64,000 nt of DNA from Paraburkholderia bannensis NBRC 103871 (GCF_000685015.1 NZ_BAYA01000026.1:1-64000), one strand, 5' to 3'; shown: positions 36,079-45,060, counted from the first letter of the stretch. A program made the numbers and translations. Notes: a model not told the origin generated them from the letters alone.

Positions 36079-36861
36079 TTAGCCTGCGACGCTTGCGCCC
36101 GCCGCAGCGGCCGCGCAGATCGCGAGAAAATCCTGTGCCTTCAATGCCGCACCACCGATCAGGCCGCCATCGATATCGGCCTGACGGAACAGCTCCGCCG
36201 CATTCTCCGGCTTCACGCTGCCGCCGTACAGCAGCGGCACGTCCGCCACGTTTGCACCCTTCGCAACCAGACGCGCGCGCAGGAACGCGTGCACCTGCTG
36301 CGCCTGCTCCGACATCGCGCTCTTGCCCGTGCCGATGGCCCAGACCGGTTCGTAGGCGACGACGATCTGCGCCGCTTCCTCTGCCGACAGTACGGCGAGC
36401 ACCGCGTCCAGCTGGGCGCCGACCACCTGCTCGGTCGCACCGCTTTCGCGCTGCTCCAGCGTTTCACCCACGCAGACGATCGGCGTGAGGCCGGCCGCCA
36501 GTGCGCGCTGCGTCTTCACCGCGACGAGCTCCGAGCTTTCGCCGTGATACGCGCGACGCTCCGAGTGACCGACGATCGCAAAGCCGGCTTCGAAATCCGC
36601 GACCATGCCCGCAGCGACTTCACCGGTGTAAGCGCCCTGCTCGTGCGCCGACACGTCCTGCGCGCCCCACACCACCCGGCTGCCGCCGAGCAATGCCTGC
36701 GCCTGCGCGAGATAGGGGAACGGCACGCACACGCCGACGCGCACGTCGGCCGGCAGCGCCTGAGCGCCCTGTGCGACACCTTCGAGCAATGCTGCGTTGG
36801 CCGCCAGGCGACCATGCATCTTCCAGTTACCGACTACGAGCTTCGATCGTTGATTCGTCAT
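36079..36861 (-). CDS. tpiA: Triosephosphate isomerase
   Basis: A 260-residue (beta/alpha)8 enzyme interconverting dihydroxyacetone phosphate and glyceraldehyde 3-phosphate. Catalytic residues are K14 (GNWKMHG), H99 (VGHSERR) and E171 (AYEPVWAIGTG). The start at 36861 (MTNQRSKLVVGNWK) is preferred over the upstream in-frame 36891. Cytoplasmic; first gene upstream of secG. Confidence 0.97.
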   Translation of the reverse strand: MTNQRSKLVVGNWKMHGRLAANAALLEGVAQGAQALPADVRVGVCVPFPYLAQAQALLGGSRVVWGAQDVSAHEQGAYTGEVAAGMVADFEAGFAIVGHSERRAYHGESSELVAVKTQRALAAGLTPIVCVGETLEQRESGATEQVVGAQLDAVLAVLSAEEAAQIVVAYEPVWAIGTGKSAMSEQAQQVHAFLRARLVAKGANVADVPLLYGGSVKPENAAELFRQADIDGGLIGGAALKAQDFLAICAAAAAGASVAG

Positions 36862-37059
36862 TGTTCCGGTTGCTGTTAAAAGCGGACGCAAAACACATCA
36901 TTTTACTGTGTGTAATTGAAGCGGGTCAAACCGGCCCGCGCCTTGCGCACGAAAAATTGCGTCGAAAAAGCCAGGAAAATCAAGCACGATCAAGCACGAA
37001 GCTCGCCGCTGCTGTTGCTGCGGCGAGTTGCCCTTTCATGAAAGCGAACCCGACGATGA

Positions 37060-38076
37060 TTACGCCGCCTGATTCCAGTCGAGCATGATCTTGCCGATGT
37101 GCTCGCTGCTTTCCATCAGCGCGTGGGCTTGCGCGGCCTGCGCGGCCGGGAACACCTTGTAGATGACCGGCTTGATCCGCCCCTCTTCGAGCAGCGGCCA
37201 GACCTTTTCCTTCAGTTCGCGCGCAATCTGCGCCTTGAACTCGACCGAACGCGCGCGCAGGGTCGAACCCGTGATCGTGAGGCGGCGACGCAGGATCTCG
37301 CCCATGTTGATCTCGCCCTTCGAGCCGCCGAGCGTCGCGATCAGCACGATGCGTCCGCCCGTCGCGAGCGCCGACAGTTCGCGCGCCACATAACCGCCCG
37401 CCACCATGTCGAGGATCACGTCCACGCCGCGGTCGTTCGTGAGCGCCTTCACGACTTCGACGAAATCCTCGCTGCGGTAATTGATCGCCCGGTCGGCGCC
37501 GAGCGCTTCGCACGCGCGGCATTTCTCGTCCGAACCCGCCGTCGCGAACACGCGAAAGCCCAGCGCGTGCGCAATCTGGATCGCCGTTACGCCGATTCCG
37601 CTCGAACCGCCCTGCACGAGCAGCGTCTCGTTCTCGCCGCCCTCGCCGTTGCCAAGGTGGGCGCGTTGGAACACGTTGCTCCAGACCGTGAAGAAGGTTT
37701 CCGGCAGCGACGCCGCTTCGAGATCCGTGAGCCCTTTGGGCACCGGCAGACACTGGCCGAGCGGTGCGACCGCGTATTCGGCGTAGCCGCCGCCCGCGAT
37801 CAATGCACAGACGCGATCGCCCAGCTTCAGGCCAAACGGATTGTTCTTTTCGTCGATGTTGCCGCCGACGATTTCACCCGCGACCTCCAGCCCCGGCAGA
37901 TCGGAAACGCCCGGCGGCGGCGCGTAAGCGCCCTTGCGCTGGAACACGTCGGGGCGATTGACGCCCGATGCGCTCACCTTGATCAGCACTTCGCCCGCTT
38001 TGGGCTCCGGCGTCGCGCGCTCGGCGAGTTTTAGCACGTCCGGTGCACCGAATTCGGTAATCTCGACTGCCAACAT
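37060..38076 (-). CDS. NAD(P)H:quinone oxidoreductase, zinc-free MDR family (PIG3-like)
   Basis: A 338-residue medium-chain dehydrogenase/reductase of the quinone oxidoreductase group. The N-terminal catalytic domain has SGVNRPDVFQRKG, and the Rossmann domain binds NAD(P)H (VQGGSSGIGVTAIQIA). Zinc ligands are missing, as expected for this group. The start at 38076 (MLAVEITEFGAPDVL) has a GGGAGA ribosome site. It sits between pnp and tpiA with a terminator on the pnp side. Confidence 0.9.
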   Translation of the reverse strand: MLAVEITEFGAPDVLKLAERATPEPKAGEVLIKVSASGVNRPDVFQRKGAYAPPPGVSDLPGLEVAGEIVGGNIDEKNNPFGLKLGDRVCALIAGGGYAEYAVAPLGQCLPVPKGLTDLEAASLPETFFTVWSNVFQRAHLGNGEGGENETLLVQGGSSGIGVTAIQIAHALGFRVFATAGSDEKCRACEALGADRAINYRSEDFVEVVKALTNDRGVDVILDMVAGGYVARELSALATGGRIVLIATLGGSKGEINMGEILRRRLTITGSTLRARSVEFKAQIARELKEKVWPLLEEGRIKPVIYKVFPAAQAAQAHALMESSEHIGKIMLDWNQAA

Positions 38077-38162
38077 TTCGCGTCTCCCAAGGGCCTGGCC
38101 CAGGTGTGGATGGCGCTGCGCCCGCGACGCGGCGCGCACGGCAATCCCACCTACATTCTCAT

Positions 38163-38202
38163 AAAAAAACGGCCGGCGCGCTCATCGCGCTGCCGGCCGT
38201 TT
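38163..38202 (-). terminator. Intrinsic terminator after pnp
   Basis: A 10-bp stem AACGGCCGGC / GCCGGCCGTT with an inner GCGC pairing, followed on the minus strand by a T-rich run (A7 on the plus strand at 38163-38169), 12 bp after the pnp stop. Confidence 0.88.
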
Positions 38203-38214
38203 CAGCTTGCCGCC

Positions 38215-40362
38215 TTACTGCTGCGGTTCGCCTTGCGGTGCGCCGCCGTTGGCCTGCTCGTTGAGCAGTGCCTTCGCCGACAGACGCACGCGACCCTTCT
38301 CGTCCGTCTGGATGACCTTGACCTTAACGATCTGGCCTTCCTTCAGATAGTCGTTGATGTCCTTGATGCGCTCGTTAGCGATCTCGGAGATGTGCAGCAG
38401 ACCATCCTTGCCCGGCAGCAGGTTCACGATTGCACCGAAGTCCAGCAGCTTCAGCACCGCGCCTTCGTAGACCTGACCGACTTCGACTTCAGCCGTGATG
38501 TTCTCGATGCGCTTCTTCGCTTCGGCCATGCCTTCGCTCGACGTCGAAGCGATCGTCACGACGCCGTCGTCCGAAATGTCGATGGTCGTGCCGGTTTCTT
38601 CCGTCAGTGCGCGGATCACCGAACCGCCCTTGCCGATCACGTCGCGGATCTTTTCCGGGTTGATCTTGATGGTGATCATGCGCGGAGCGTAAGCCGACAG
38701 CTCCGTGTTCACGCCCGACACCGCCGAGGTCATCTTGCCGAGGATATGCAGACGGGCTTCGTGCGCTTGCGCGAGCGCGACCTGCATGATTTCCTTGGTG
38801 ATGCCCTGGATCTTGATGTCCATCTGCAGCGCGGTCACGCCAGCTTCCGTACCTGCCACCTTGAAGTCCATGTCGCCGAGGTGATCTTCATCGCCGAGGA
38901 TGTCGGTCAGCACCGCGAACTTGTTGTCTTCGAGGATCAGGCCCATCGCGATACCGGCGACGTGCGCCTTCATCGGCACGCCAGCGTCCATCAGTGCGAG
39001 GCAGCCGCCGCAGACCGAAGCCATCGACGACGAGCCGTTCGATTCGGTGATTTCCGAAACGACGCGGATCGAGTAGCCGAATTCTTCAGCGCTCGGCAGG
39101 CACGCGACGAGCGCGCGCTTGGCCAGACGGCCGTGACCGACTTCACGGCGCTTGGGCGAACCAACACGGCCCGTTTCGCCGGTCGCGAACGGGGGCATGT
39201 TGTAGTGGAGCATGAAGCGGTCGCGGTACTCGCCTTCGAGCGCGTCGATGATCTGCTCGTCGCCCTTCGTGCCGAGCGTCGCAACGACCAGCGCCTGCGT
39301 TTCGCCACGCGTGAACAGTGCCGAACCGTGCGTGCGCGGCAGCACGCCAGTGCGAATTTCGATCGGGCGAACCGTGCGCGTGTCACGGCCGTCGATACGC
39401 GGCTCGCCGTTCAGGATCTGCGAACGGACGATCTTGGCTTCGATGTCGAACAGCATGTTGCCGACGGTCGCCTTGTCGGCCGCCGTCGTGCCGGCCGCAG
39501 CCGCGTCTTCTTCGAGCTTCGCCGACGTCGCTGCGTAGACTTCCTTCAGCTTGGTCGAACGCTGTTGCTTGTCGCGCAGCTGGTATGCAGCGAGCAGGTC
39601 GCTGTGAGCCAGTTCCGTCACGCGTGCGATCAGCGCTTCGTTCTTCGGGGCCGGTTGCCAGTCCCACTCGGGCTTGCCACCGTCGCGAACCAGTTCATGG
39701 ATCGCGTCGATTGCCGTTTGCATCTGCTCGTGGCCGAACACGACCGCGCCGAGCATGACGTCTTCCGGCAGTTGATCGGCTTCCGATTCCACCATCAGCA
39801 CTGCGCGTTCCGTACCGGCGACCACGAGGTCAAGGCGCGACTGCTTGCTTTGCGAGCGCGTCGGGTTCAGGACGAACTGGTTGTCGATGTAGGCCACGCG
39901 TGCGGCGCCGACCGGGCCGTTGAACGGCAGACCCGAGATCGCCAGCGCAGCCGACGCGCCGATCAGCGCGGGGATGTCAGCCGGGATTTCCGGGTTGATC
40001 GACAGGACGTGGATCACGACCTGGACTTCGTTGTAGAAGCCTTCCGGGAACAGCGGGCGCAGCGGACGGTCGATCAGGCGCGAAATCAGCGTTTCGCCTT
40101 CCGACGGACGGCCTTCACGGCGGAAGAAACCGCCCGGGATCTTACCGGCCGAATAGGTCTTCTCGAGGTAATCGACGGTGAGCGGGAAGAAGTCTTGACC
40201 CGGCTTGGCCGTCTTCGCGCCGACGACGGTCGCGAGCACGACGGTGTCTTCGACGTCGACGATGACGGCGCCGCTCGCCTGACGGGCGATTTCACCGGTT
40301 TCGAGGCGCACATTGTGCTGGCCCCATTTGAATTCCTTCACGACTTTATTGAACATGGTCAT
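38215..40362 (-). CDS. pnp: Polyribonucleotide nucleotidyltransferase (PNPase)
   Basis: A 715-residue 3'-5' phosphorolytic exoribonuclease of the RNA degradosome. Two RNase PH domains (about 10-150 and 325-500) with the FFRREGRPSE and GRVGSPKRREVGHGRLAKRA region come first. A KH domain (IGKGGSVIRALTEETGT, about 560) and an S1 domain (VYEGAVLKLLDFGAIVNLLPG) follow. The start is set at 40362, 9 nt after AAGGAG; GTG at 40368 is too close and ATG at 40356 is possible. It follows rpsO, the classical rpsO-pnp order, with a 381-bp leader. Confidence 0.97.
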   Translation of the reverse strand: MTMFNKVVKEFKWGQHNVRLETGEIARQASGAVIVDVEDTVVLATVVGAKTAKPGQDFFPLTVDYLEKTYSAGKIPGGFFRREGRPSEGETLISRLIDRPLRPLFPEGFYNEVQVVIHVLSINPEIPADIPALIGASAALAISGLPFNGPVGAARVAYIDNQFVLNPTRSQSKQSRLDLVVAGTERAVLMVESEADQLPEDVMLGAVVFGHEQMQTAIDAIHELVRDGGKPEWDWQPAPKNEALIARVTELAHSDLLAAYQLRDKQQRSTKLKEVYAATSAKLEEDAAAAGTTAADKATVGNMLFDIEAKIVRSQILNGEPRIDGRDTRTVRPIEIRTGVLPRTHGSALFTRGETQALVVATLGTKGDEQIIDALEGEYRDRFMLHYNMPPFATGETGRVGSPKRREVGHGRLAKRALVACLPSAEEFGYSIRVVSEITESNGSSSMASVCGGCLALMDAGVPMKAHVAGIAMGLILEDNKFAVLTDILGDEDHLGDMDFKVAGTEAGVTALQMDIKIQGITKEIMQVALAQAHEARLHILGKMTSAVSGVNTELSAYAPRMITIKINPEKIRDVIGKGGSVIRALTEETGTTIDISDDGVVTIASTSSEGMAEAKKRIENITAEVEVGQVYEGAVLKLLDFGAIVNLLPGKDGLLHISEIANERIKDINDYLKEGQIVKVKVIQTDEKGRVRLSAKALLNEQANGGAPQGEPQQ

Positions 40363-40590
40363 GGTCACTCACTCCTTACTCATTTGTTATGCGACGCCCG
40401 CACACGCGGACGACGCGGCAAGACAGGTTCCGATACCGCGCAGGTCAGAGGAGTGTTATGCCATTCCAGCGGATCGCGCGGCGGCGAACACGCTGCGGCG
40501 CACTGTCGCGCCGCACGATGCGATGGAATGACACAAAACTCTGCCCCGTGGCCCGGCCCTGCTGCTTGGTGTACTGCCTTTTTTGTGATG

Positions 40591-40650
40591 CTTCTACTGC
40601 CTGGTGTTGCCTTGTACTGCTATGTCCTGCTTTGTGCTGCCTTGTACCGC
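40591..40650. repeat. Degenerate 10-bp tandem repeat in the pnp leader
   Basis: Six consecutive 10-bp units with consensus CTTGTACTGC on the plus strand (GCAGTACAAG in the pnp transcript). Each unit ends in CTGC, TTGC or CCGC: CTTCTACTGC, CTGGTGTTGC, CTTGTACTGC, TATGTCCTGC, TTTGTGCTGC, CTTGTACCGC. Further degenerate copies extend to about 40561. Confidence 0.85.
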
Positions 40651-40680
40651 TATCCGGTACGCATCGCGAGAAGCGTACCG

Positions 40681-40727
40681 TTCAAAAACAAAATGCCTGT
40701 ATCAGTGGAACTGACACAGGCATCTTT
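40681..40727 (-). terminator. Intrinsic terminator after rpsO
   Basis: Inverted repeat ATGCCTGTATCAGT / ACTGACACAGGCAT (40693-40706 with 40710-40723, one mismatch) followed on the minus strand by TTTTGTTTTTG. It begins 16 bp after the rpsO stop and could attenuate readthrough into pnp. Confidence 0.8.
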
Positions 40728-40743
40728 TTGCAAGACCTTGCGA

Positions 40744-41013
40744 TTACTTGCGCAGACCCAGCTTCTCGATCAGAGCGCGGTAACGATCAGCGTCCTTGCC
40801 CTTCAGGTAGTCGAGCAGCTTGCGGCGGCGGCTCACCATGCGCAGCAGACCGCGGCGGCTGTGGTGATCCTTCGCGTGCGACTTGAAGTGGCCAGTCAGT
40901 TCGTTGATACGCGACGTCAGGAGTGCAACCTGAACTTCGGGGGAACCCGTGTCGCCGGTGCCGCGCGCGAATTGCGCGACGATGTCGGACTTCTTGATAT
41001 CTGCTACGGACAT
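40744..41013 (-). CDS. rpsO: 30S ribosomal protein S15
   Basis: An 89-residue primary 16S rRNA-binding protein of the 30S platform. Characteristic segments are GDTGSPEVQVALLTSRI, KDHHSRRGLLRMVSRRRKLLDYL and the C-terminal YRALIEKLGLRK. Start MSVADIKKSDIVAQF. S15 usually represses its own translation; no pseudoknot was worked out here. Followed by a terminator and pnp. Confidence 0.98.
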   Translation of the reverse strand: MSVADIKKSDIVAQFARGTGDTGSPEVQVALLTSRINELTGHFKSHAKDHHSRRGLLRMVSRRRKLLDYLKGKDADRYRALIEKLGLRK

Positions 41014-41174
41014 TTTGCTTTTCCTTTAAAACAAACGAGCGGTCACGGAAGAAAGGCCGTGCCGTGCTTGATTCTTACTGGTTCTTACCCACCGCAAAAT
41101 ACGGCGAGTCCGGCATTGTAGCACAGCCCGACCGGGCCGAGAGCCGCCTGGGTTCGGGCGACGCTTCTTATAGT

Positions 41175-42467
41175 TCAAGGCCGCTTCATCTTGCAGGTCG
41201 TCGCGGGCACGGTGCGCTCGGCTGGCAGCGCCAGCACGGTGCGGAAACCGTAGCCCGACCCTTCGTTGTCGTAGCGCACGCCCGGCGTGCCCTGCTTGTC
41301 CATCTGCATGACGTAAAGGGGCTGGATCATCTGGTGATCGTCGGCGCGCATCCACATCGGATGAAAGCCGTTGTCGAAGCGCGCGCCTTCCAGCGCCTTC
41401 GCGACGGCCTCGGGATCGGCGGAACCGGCCTTCGTCATGGCCTGCGCGAGCATTTCGACCAGCATTTCCATGCGCAGCACCGGATAGTCGTCCTGTGCGG
41501 CCGGGTAGCGCGCACGGAACGCCTGATACCACGCGTCGGAGGACGCACCGCCCGCGTTGGGGTGCCAGTCGGCAACCGCGATCACGCGCTTGACGCCCGC
41601 GTCGCCGAGCGCCGCCGGTGCGCCCAGGCTGTTGCCGTAGAACGTATAGAAGCGCGTGTCGAGACCCTGCTCGCGCGCCGCCTTCACCAGCAGCGTGAGG
41701 TCGTTGCCCCAATTGCCGGTGATGACCGCATCGGCGCCCGATGCGCGGATCTTGGCGATGTACGGCGCGAAATCCTTCACGCGCCCGATCGGGTGAAACT
41801 CGTCGCCGACTACCGCGATGTCCGGACGCTGCGCGCCCAGCGCCGCGCGGGCGAGCGTGCTGACGTCATGGCCGAAGCTGTAGTCCTGGTTGAGCAGGTA
41901 GACCTTTTTCACCGATTTATCGGCGGCAATCACGTCGGCGAGCGCGTCCATGCGCATGCCCGCGTGCGCGTCGAAGCGGAAATGCCAGAAGCTGCAATTG
42001 GCGTTGGTGAGCGCGGGATCGTCGGCGGAATAGTTGAGGAACAGCTCCCGGTTGCCGGGCTCGCGCGCGTTCTGGCGATCGATAGCCGCGACAAGCGCTG
42101 CTGCCACCGCCGAGCTGTTGCCCTGCAGGACGAAGCCGATATGGCGATCCTGGGCGGCGCGCAACTGCATCAGCGCGGCCTCGGTGCTGCCCTTGCTGTC
42201 GAGCACGACCAGTTCCAGTGGATGTCGTCCATCGGGCAGCGCCACGCCGCCCGCCGCGTTCACGCGTTCGACGCCGAAGCGCAGATTGCGTTCGACCGCC
42301 GCGCCCGCATCGGCGAACGGCCCCGACGTGCCTTCGATCAGCGCGAGCTGGATCGGCTTGCCAGCACTTGCAGCCTGCGCACCCGCGGCGGGCAACGCGA
42401 ACAGCCCCGCCGCTGCGGTGAGCGCGGCGATCAGCGCCGCAGCCTTGCGCCTGTAATGGAAGGTCAT
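41175..42467 (-). CDS. ABC transporter substrate-binding protein, branched-chain amino acid type
   Basis: A 430-residue periplasmic binding protein of the Leu/Ile/Val (type I) fold. A signal peptide occupies about residues 1-32 with cleavage near GAQA/AS. The mature protein begins with KPIQLALIEGTSGPFADAG and has the GNWGNDLTLLVKAAREQG segment of the family. The start at 42467 (MTFHYRRKAAAL) is backed by GAGGA 8 nt upstream. No permease or ATPase gene adjoins it, so its transporter is elsewhere. Ligand unknown; amide or amino acid likely. Confidence 0.87.
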   Translation of the reverse strand: MTFHYRRKAAALIAALTAAAGLFALPAAGAQAASAGKPIQLALIEGTSGPFADAGAAVERNLRFGVERVNAAGGVALPDGRHPLELVVLDSKGSTEAALMQLRAAQDRHIGFVLQGNSSAVAAALVAAIDRQNAREPGNRELFLNYSADDPALTNANCSFWHFRFDAHAGMRMDALADVIAADKSVKKVYLLNQDYSFGHDVSTLARAALGAQRPDIAVVGDEFHPIGRVKDFAPYIAKIRASGADAVITGNWGNDLTLLVKAAREQGLDTRFYTFYGNSLGAPAALGDAGVKRVIAVADWHPNAGGASSDAWYQAFRARYPAAQDDYPVLRMEMLVEMLAQAMTKAGSADPEAVAKALEGARFDNGFHPMWMRADDHQMIQPLYVMQMDKQGTPGVRYDNEGSGYGFRTVLALPAERTVPATTCKMKRP

Positions 42468-42689
42468 GCGCTCGTTCCTCGTTTCATCTATCTGGCTCAT
42501 TCGAAGCGCGGATCATAGGCCGCGCACGGGCGCCGAGACAAGCCCGGCGTCGTTCATCGGGCCACCTTGCAAAATCGCGCCGTGTCAAAATAACGGTTCC
42601 ATAACTGGTCGGGCCGCTCGTCCACCCAGTTCGAAATCGCGCACCGCACATCAACCGTTGTCGATGTGCAGTTGCGTCCGGGAGACTTC

Positions 42690-43241
42690 ATGCTCAACCG
42701 CCTTTCCTCCGCCTTCGCCGCTGTCGTTGCGCGTCGGCTTTCGTTGCCGCGCCGCGCGATTGTCGCCGGCATGGGCGCACTCGCGCTGGCTGGCTGCGTG
42801 CCGCCGTGGCAGCAATTTCACGCAGGCGACGACGCCCAGTCCGTGATCGCCCGCTTTGGGCCGGCGCGCGAAAGTTATGACTTACCCGACGGCGGCAAGC
42901 GCCTGATGTGGCCGACCCAGCCGATGGGCGAAATCACCATTGCCGCCGACATCGACCGCAGCGGCAAGGTCGTGAGCGTTCGCCAGGTTCTGCAACCCAA
43001 TGAGTTCTACAAGGCCGAGATCGGCAAATGGACGCGCACCGACGTGCTCGTGAACTTCGGCCGCCCCGAGGAAACCGCCTATTTCCCGCTGATGAAGAAA
43101 GAAGCGTGGACATATCGCTATCTGGAAGACGGCGTCTGGTACATGCTCTACAGCTTCTACTTCGACGATCAGGGCATCCTGCGTCTCACGCAAAAGACGC
43201 CTGACCCGTTGCACGACCCCGACATGCGCAACCGGTTCTGA
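42690..43241 (+). CDS. BamE/SmpA-OmlA-like outer-membrane lipoprotein
   Basis: A 183-residue lipoprotein. The lipobox LALAGC places the lipidated cysteine at C36 after a basic signal sequence. The body contains two alpha/beta repeats similar to the SmpA/OmlA (BamE) fold: AGDDAQSVIARFGPARESYDLPDGGKRLMW-type start, then WTRTDVLVNFGRPEET. It differs from canonical BamE (longer, other context), so it may be a paralogue rather than the BAM subunit. GGGAGA precedes the ATG. Convergent with leuA; divergent from the binding-protein gene. Confidence 0.75.
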   Translation: MLNRLSSAFAAVVARRLSLPRRAIVAGMGALALAGCVPPWQQFHAGDDAQSVIARFGPARESYDLPDGGKRLMWPTQPMGEITIAADIDRSGKVVSVRQVLQPNEFYKAEIGKWTRTDVLVNFGRPEETAYFPLMKKEAWTYRYLEDGVWYMLYSFYFDDQGILRLTQKTPDPLHDPDMRNRF

Positions 43242-43263
43242 GCGCCGCCCTCGCCTGAAAAAC

Positions 43264-43297
43264 AAAACCCCCGCGCCCTCACGGGCCGGGGGTTTTT
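43264..43297. terminator. Bidirectional terminator between the lipoprotein gene and leuA
   Basis: AAAACCCCC and GGGGGTTTT arms with additional inner CGCCC/GGGC pairing, flanked by A and T runs. It serves both convergent genes. Confidence 0.88.
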
Positions 43298-43321
43298 TAT
43301 CGCCTGGGCGAATTCAGACGC

Positions 43322-44869
43322 TTACGAGCGCTGCGGATTGAGCTTGTCGTTATCCGAATGCAGCTTGTTGAGCGCCGAGATATACGCCTTCGCCGAAGCC
43401 GCGACGATATCCGGATCGGTGCCCACGCCGTTCACGATGCGGCCGGCCTTAGCGAGACGCACGGTCACTTCACCCTGCGCCTGCGTGCCGGTCGTGATCG
43501 CGTTCACCGAATACAAGAGCAGTTCCGAACCGCTGCCCACTTCGGTTTCGATCGCGTTGAAGGTCGCATCGACCGGGCCGTTACCGGCAGCTTCGCCCGT
43601 CACTTCCGCGCCGTCAGCCGAGAACACGATGCGTGCATGCGGACGCTCGCCCGTTTCCGAGCGCTGCGACAGTGCGACGAACTTGTAGTGCTCCTTCTCG
43701 TGGGCTTCAGCCGATTCTTCGGTGACGATCGCGATGATGTCTTCGTCGAAGATTTCGGCCTTGCGGTCGGCCAGTTCCTTGAAGCGTGCGAACGCGCTGT
43801 TGAGTTCGGCTTCGCTGTCGAGCGAAATGCCCAGTTCCTGGAGGCGCTGCTTGAACGCGTTACGGCCCGAGAGCTTGCCGAGCACGATCTTGTTCGCGGT
43901 CCAGCCCACATCTTCCGCGCGCATGATTTCGTAGGTGTCGCGGGCCTTGAGCACGCCGTCCTGGTGGATGCCCGAAGCGTGCGCGAACGCGTTCGCGCCG
44001 ACCACTGCCTTGTTCGGCTGCACGACGAAACCGGTGATCTGCGAGACAAGCTTCGAAGCCGGCACGATCTGCGACGTGTCGATACCCAGGTCGAGGCCGA
44101 AGTAGTCCTTGCGGGTCTTCACGGCCATGACGATTTCTTCGAGCGAGGTGTTACCCGCGCGCTCGCCGAGACCGTTGATCGTGCACTCGACCTGACGTGC
44201 GCCACCGATCTGCACGCCGGCCAGCGAGTTCGCCACCGCCATGCCGAGGTCGTTGTGGCAGTGAACCGAGAACACGGCCTTGTCCGAATTCGGGATGCGC
44301 TCGCGCAGCGTCTTCACGAGGTTGCCGTAAAGCTCCGGCACGCCGTAGCCGACCGTATCGGCGATATTGATGGTGGTCGCGCCTTCGTTGATGACCGCTT
44401 CGAGCACGCGGCAGAGGAAGTCCATGTCCGAGCGGCTGCCGTCTTCCGGCGAGAACTCCACGTCGTTGGTGAACTTGCGTGCGAAACGCACGGCGAGCTT
44501 CGCCTGCTCGAGCACCTGTTCCGGCGACATGCGCAGCTTCTTCTCCATGTGCAGCGGCGACGTGGCGATGAAGGTGTGAATGCGGAAGTGATCGGCGGGC
44601 TTGAGGGCGTCGGCGGCGCGCTGGATGTCCTTGTCGTTGGCGCGGGCCAGCGAGCAGATCGTGCTGTCCTTGACGAGGCCTGCGATCGTGTGGATCGCGT
44701 CGAAGTCGCCGTTCGAGCTGGCCGCGAAGCCCGCTTCGATGATGTCGACCTTCATCCGTTCAAGCTGCTTCGCAATGCGGATCTTCTCTTCCTTCGTCAT
44801 CGACGCACCAGGCGACTGCTCGCCGTCACGCAACGTCGTATCGAAAATGATGAGCTTGTCTGCTGCCAT
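43322..44869 (-). CDS. leuA: 2-isopropylmalate synthase
   Basis: A 515-residue enzyme condensing acetyl-CoA with 2-oxoisovalerate, the committed step of leucine synthesis. The TIM barrel carries DTTLRDGEQSPG (10-21), the VHCHNDLGMAVANSL metal-binding motif and the HASGIHQDGVLK segment. The C-terminal LeuA dimer/allosteric domain (from about 390) senses leucine. Start ATG at 44869 with GGAG 7 nt upstream. A leucine-rich leader ORF and promoter lie upstream. Confidence 0.97.
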   Translation of the reverse strand: MAADKLIIFDTTLRDGEQSPGASMTKEEKIRIAKQLERMKVDIIEAGFAASSNGDFDAIHTIAGLVKDSTICSLARANDKDIQRAADALKPADHFRIHTFIATSPLHMEKKLRMSPEQVLEQAKLAVRFARKFTNDVEFSPEDGSRSDMDFLCRVLEAVINEGATTINIADTVGYGVPELYGNLVKTLRERIPNSDKAVFSVHCHNDLGMAVANSLAGVQIGGARQVECTINGLGERAGNTSLEEIVMAVKTRKDYFGLDLGIDTSQIVPASKLVSQITGFVVQPNKAVVGANAFAHASGIHQDGVLKARDTYEIMRAEDVGWTANKIVLGKLSGRNAFKQRLQELGISLDSEAELNSAFARFKELADRKAEIFDEDIIAIVTEESAEAHEKEHYKFVALSQRSETGERPHARIVFSADGAEVTGEAAGNGPVDATFNAIETEVGSGSELLLYSVNAITTGTQAQGEVTVRLAKAGRIVNGVGTDPDIVAASAKAYISALNKLHSDNDKLNPQRS

Positions 44870-44976
44870 TTTGGGTCTCCGGGGGGACTTGTTCAGTGTC
44901 TAAAAACGGATTTTGGGTGTTCGCGCCACCGATGGCGACGCTGACAATGAACGAGGCTTACGGAGGGCGAGCGAGA

Positions 44977-45060
44977 TCAGCGCGGCAGGCGCGCTAGCGC
45001 TAGCGTGCTTAGTAGCGCGCCGGCTTGAAGGGAGAAGAAGGGGAACTGGATGGTGTCCAT
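44977..45060 (-). CDS. Putative leuA leader peptide (27 residues, leucine-rich)
   Basis: A short ORF beginning MDTIQFPFFSLQAGALL and ending LALARLPR, with seven leucines in its last 17 residues, four of them encoded by CTA. CTG and CTC dominate in all neighbouring genes, and rare-codon leucine clusters are the hallmark of attenuation leader peptides. Its stop lies 107 bp before leuA. No ribosome site precedes the ATG, but a promoter is placed so that transcription would start at about the ATG itself. No clear T-tract attenuator was found between it and leuA, so the mechanism is open. Confidence 0.5.
   Translation of the reverse strand: MDTIQFPFFSLQAGALLSTLALARLPR

Larger units (their letters stand above)
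40363..40743 (-). other. rpsO-pnp intergenic region / pnp leader
   Basis: A 381-bp stretch without a credible gene. From the rpsO side it holds the rpsO terminator (40681-40727), a second hairpin (CGGTACGC 40655-40662 with GCGTACCG 40673-40680), then a 10-bp-period repeat (40591-40650) and unremarkable sequence to the pnp ribosome site. It corresponds in position to the E. coli pnp leader, where RNase III and PNPase autoregulate expression. Confidence 0.6.

Noticed and set aside
40389..40886. A 165-codon plus-strand ORF in the rpsO-pnp gap.
   Set aside because: It crosses the repeat, both hairpins and the rpsO gene antisense, is Cys/Arg-rich and lacks a ribosome site.
38104..41121. A 1005-codon plus-strand frame opposite pnp and rpsO.
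   Set aside because: Antisense shadow of pnp; composition (Arg, Asp, Val, Phe, His) mirrors the codons of the real genes.
44900..44935. Classical attenuator terminator between the leader ORF and leuA.
   Set aside because: The only hairpin (CGCCA/TGGCG) has five base pairs and is not followed directly by a T run.
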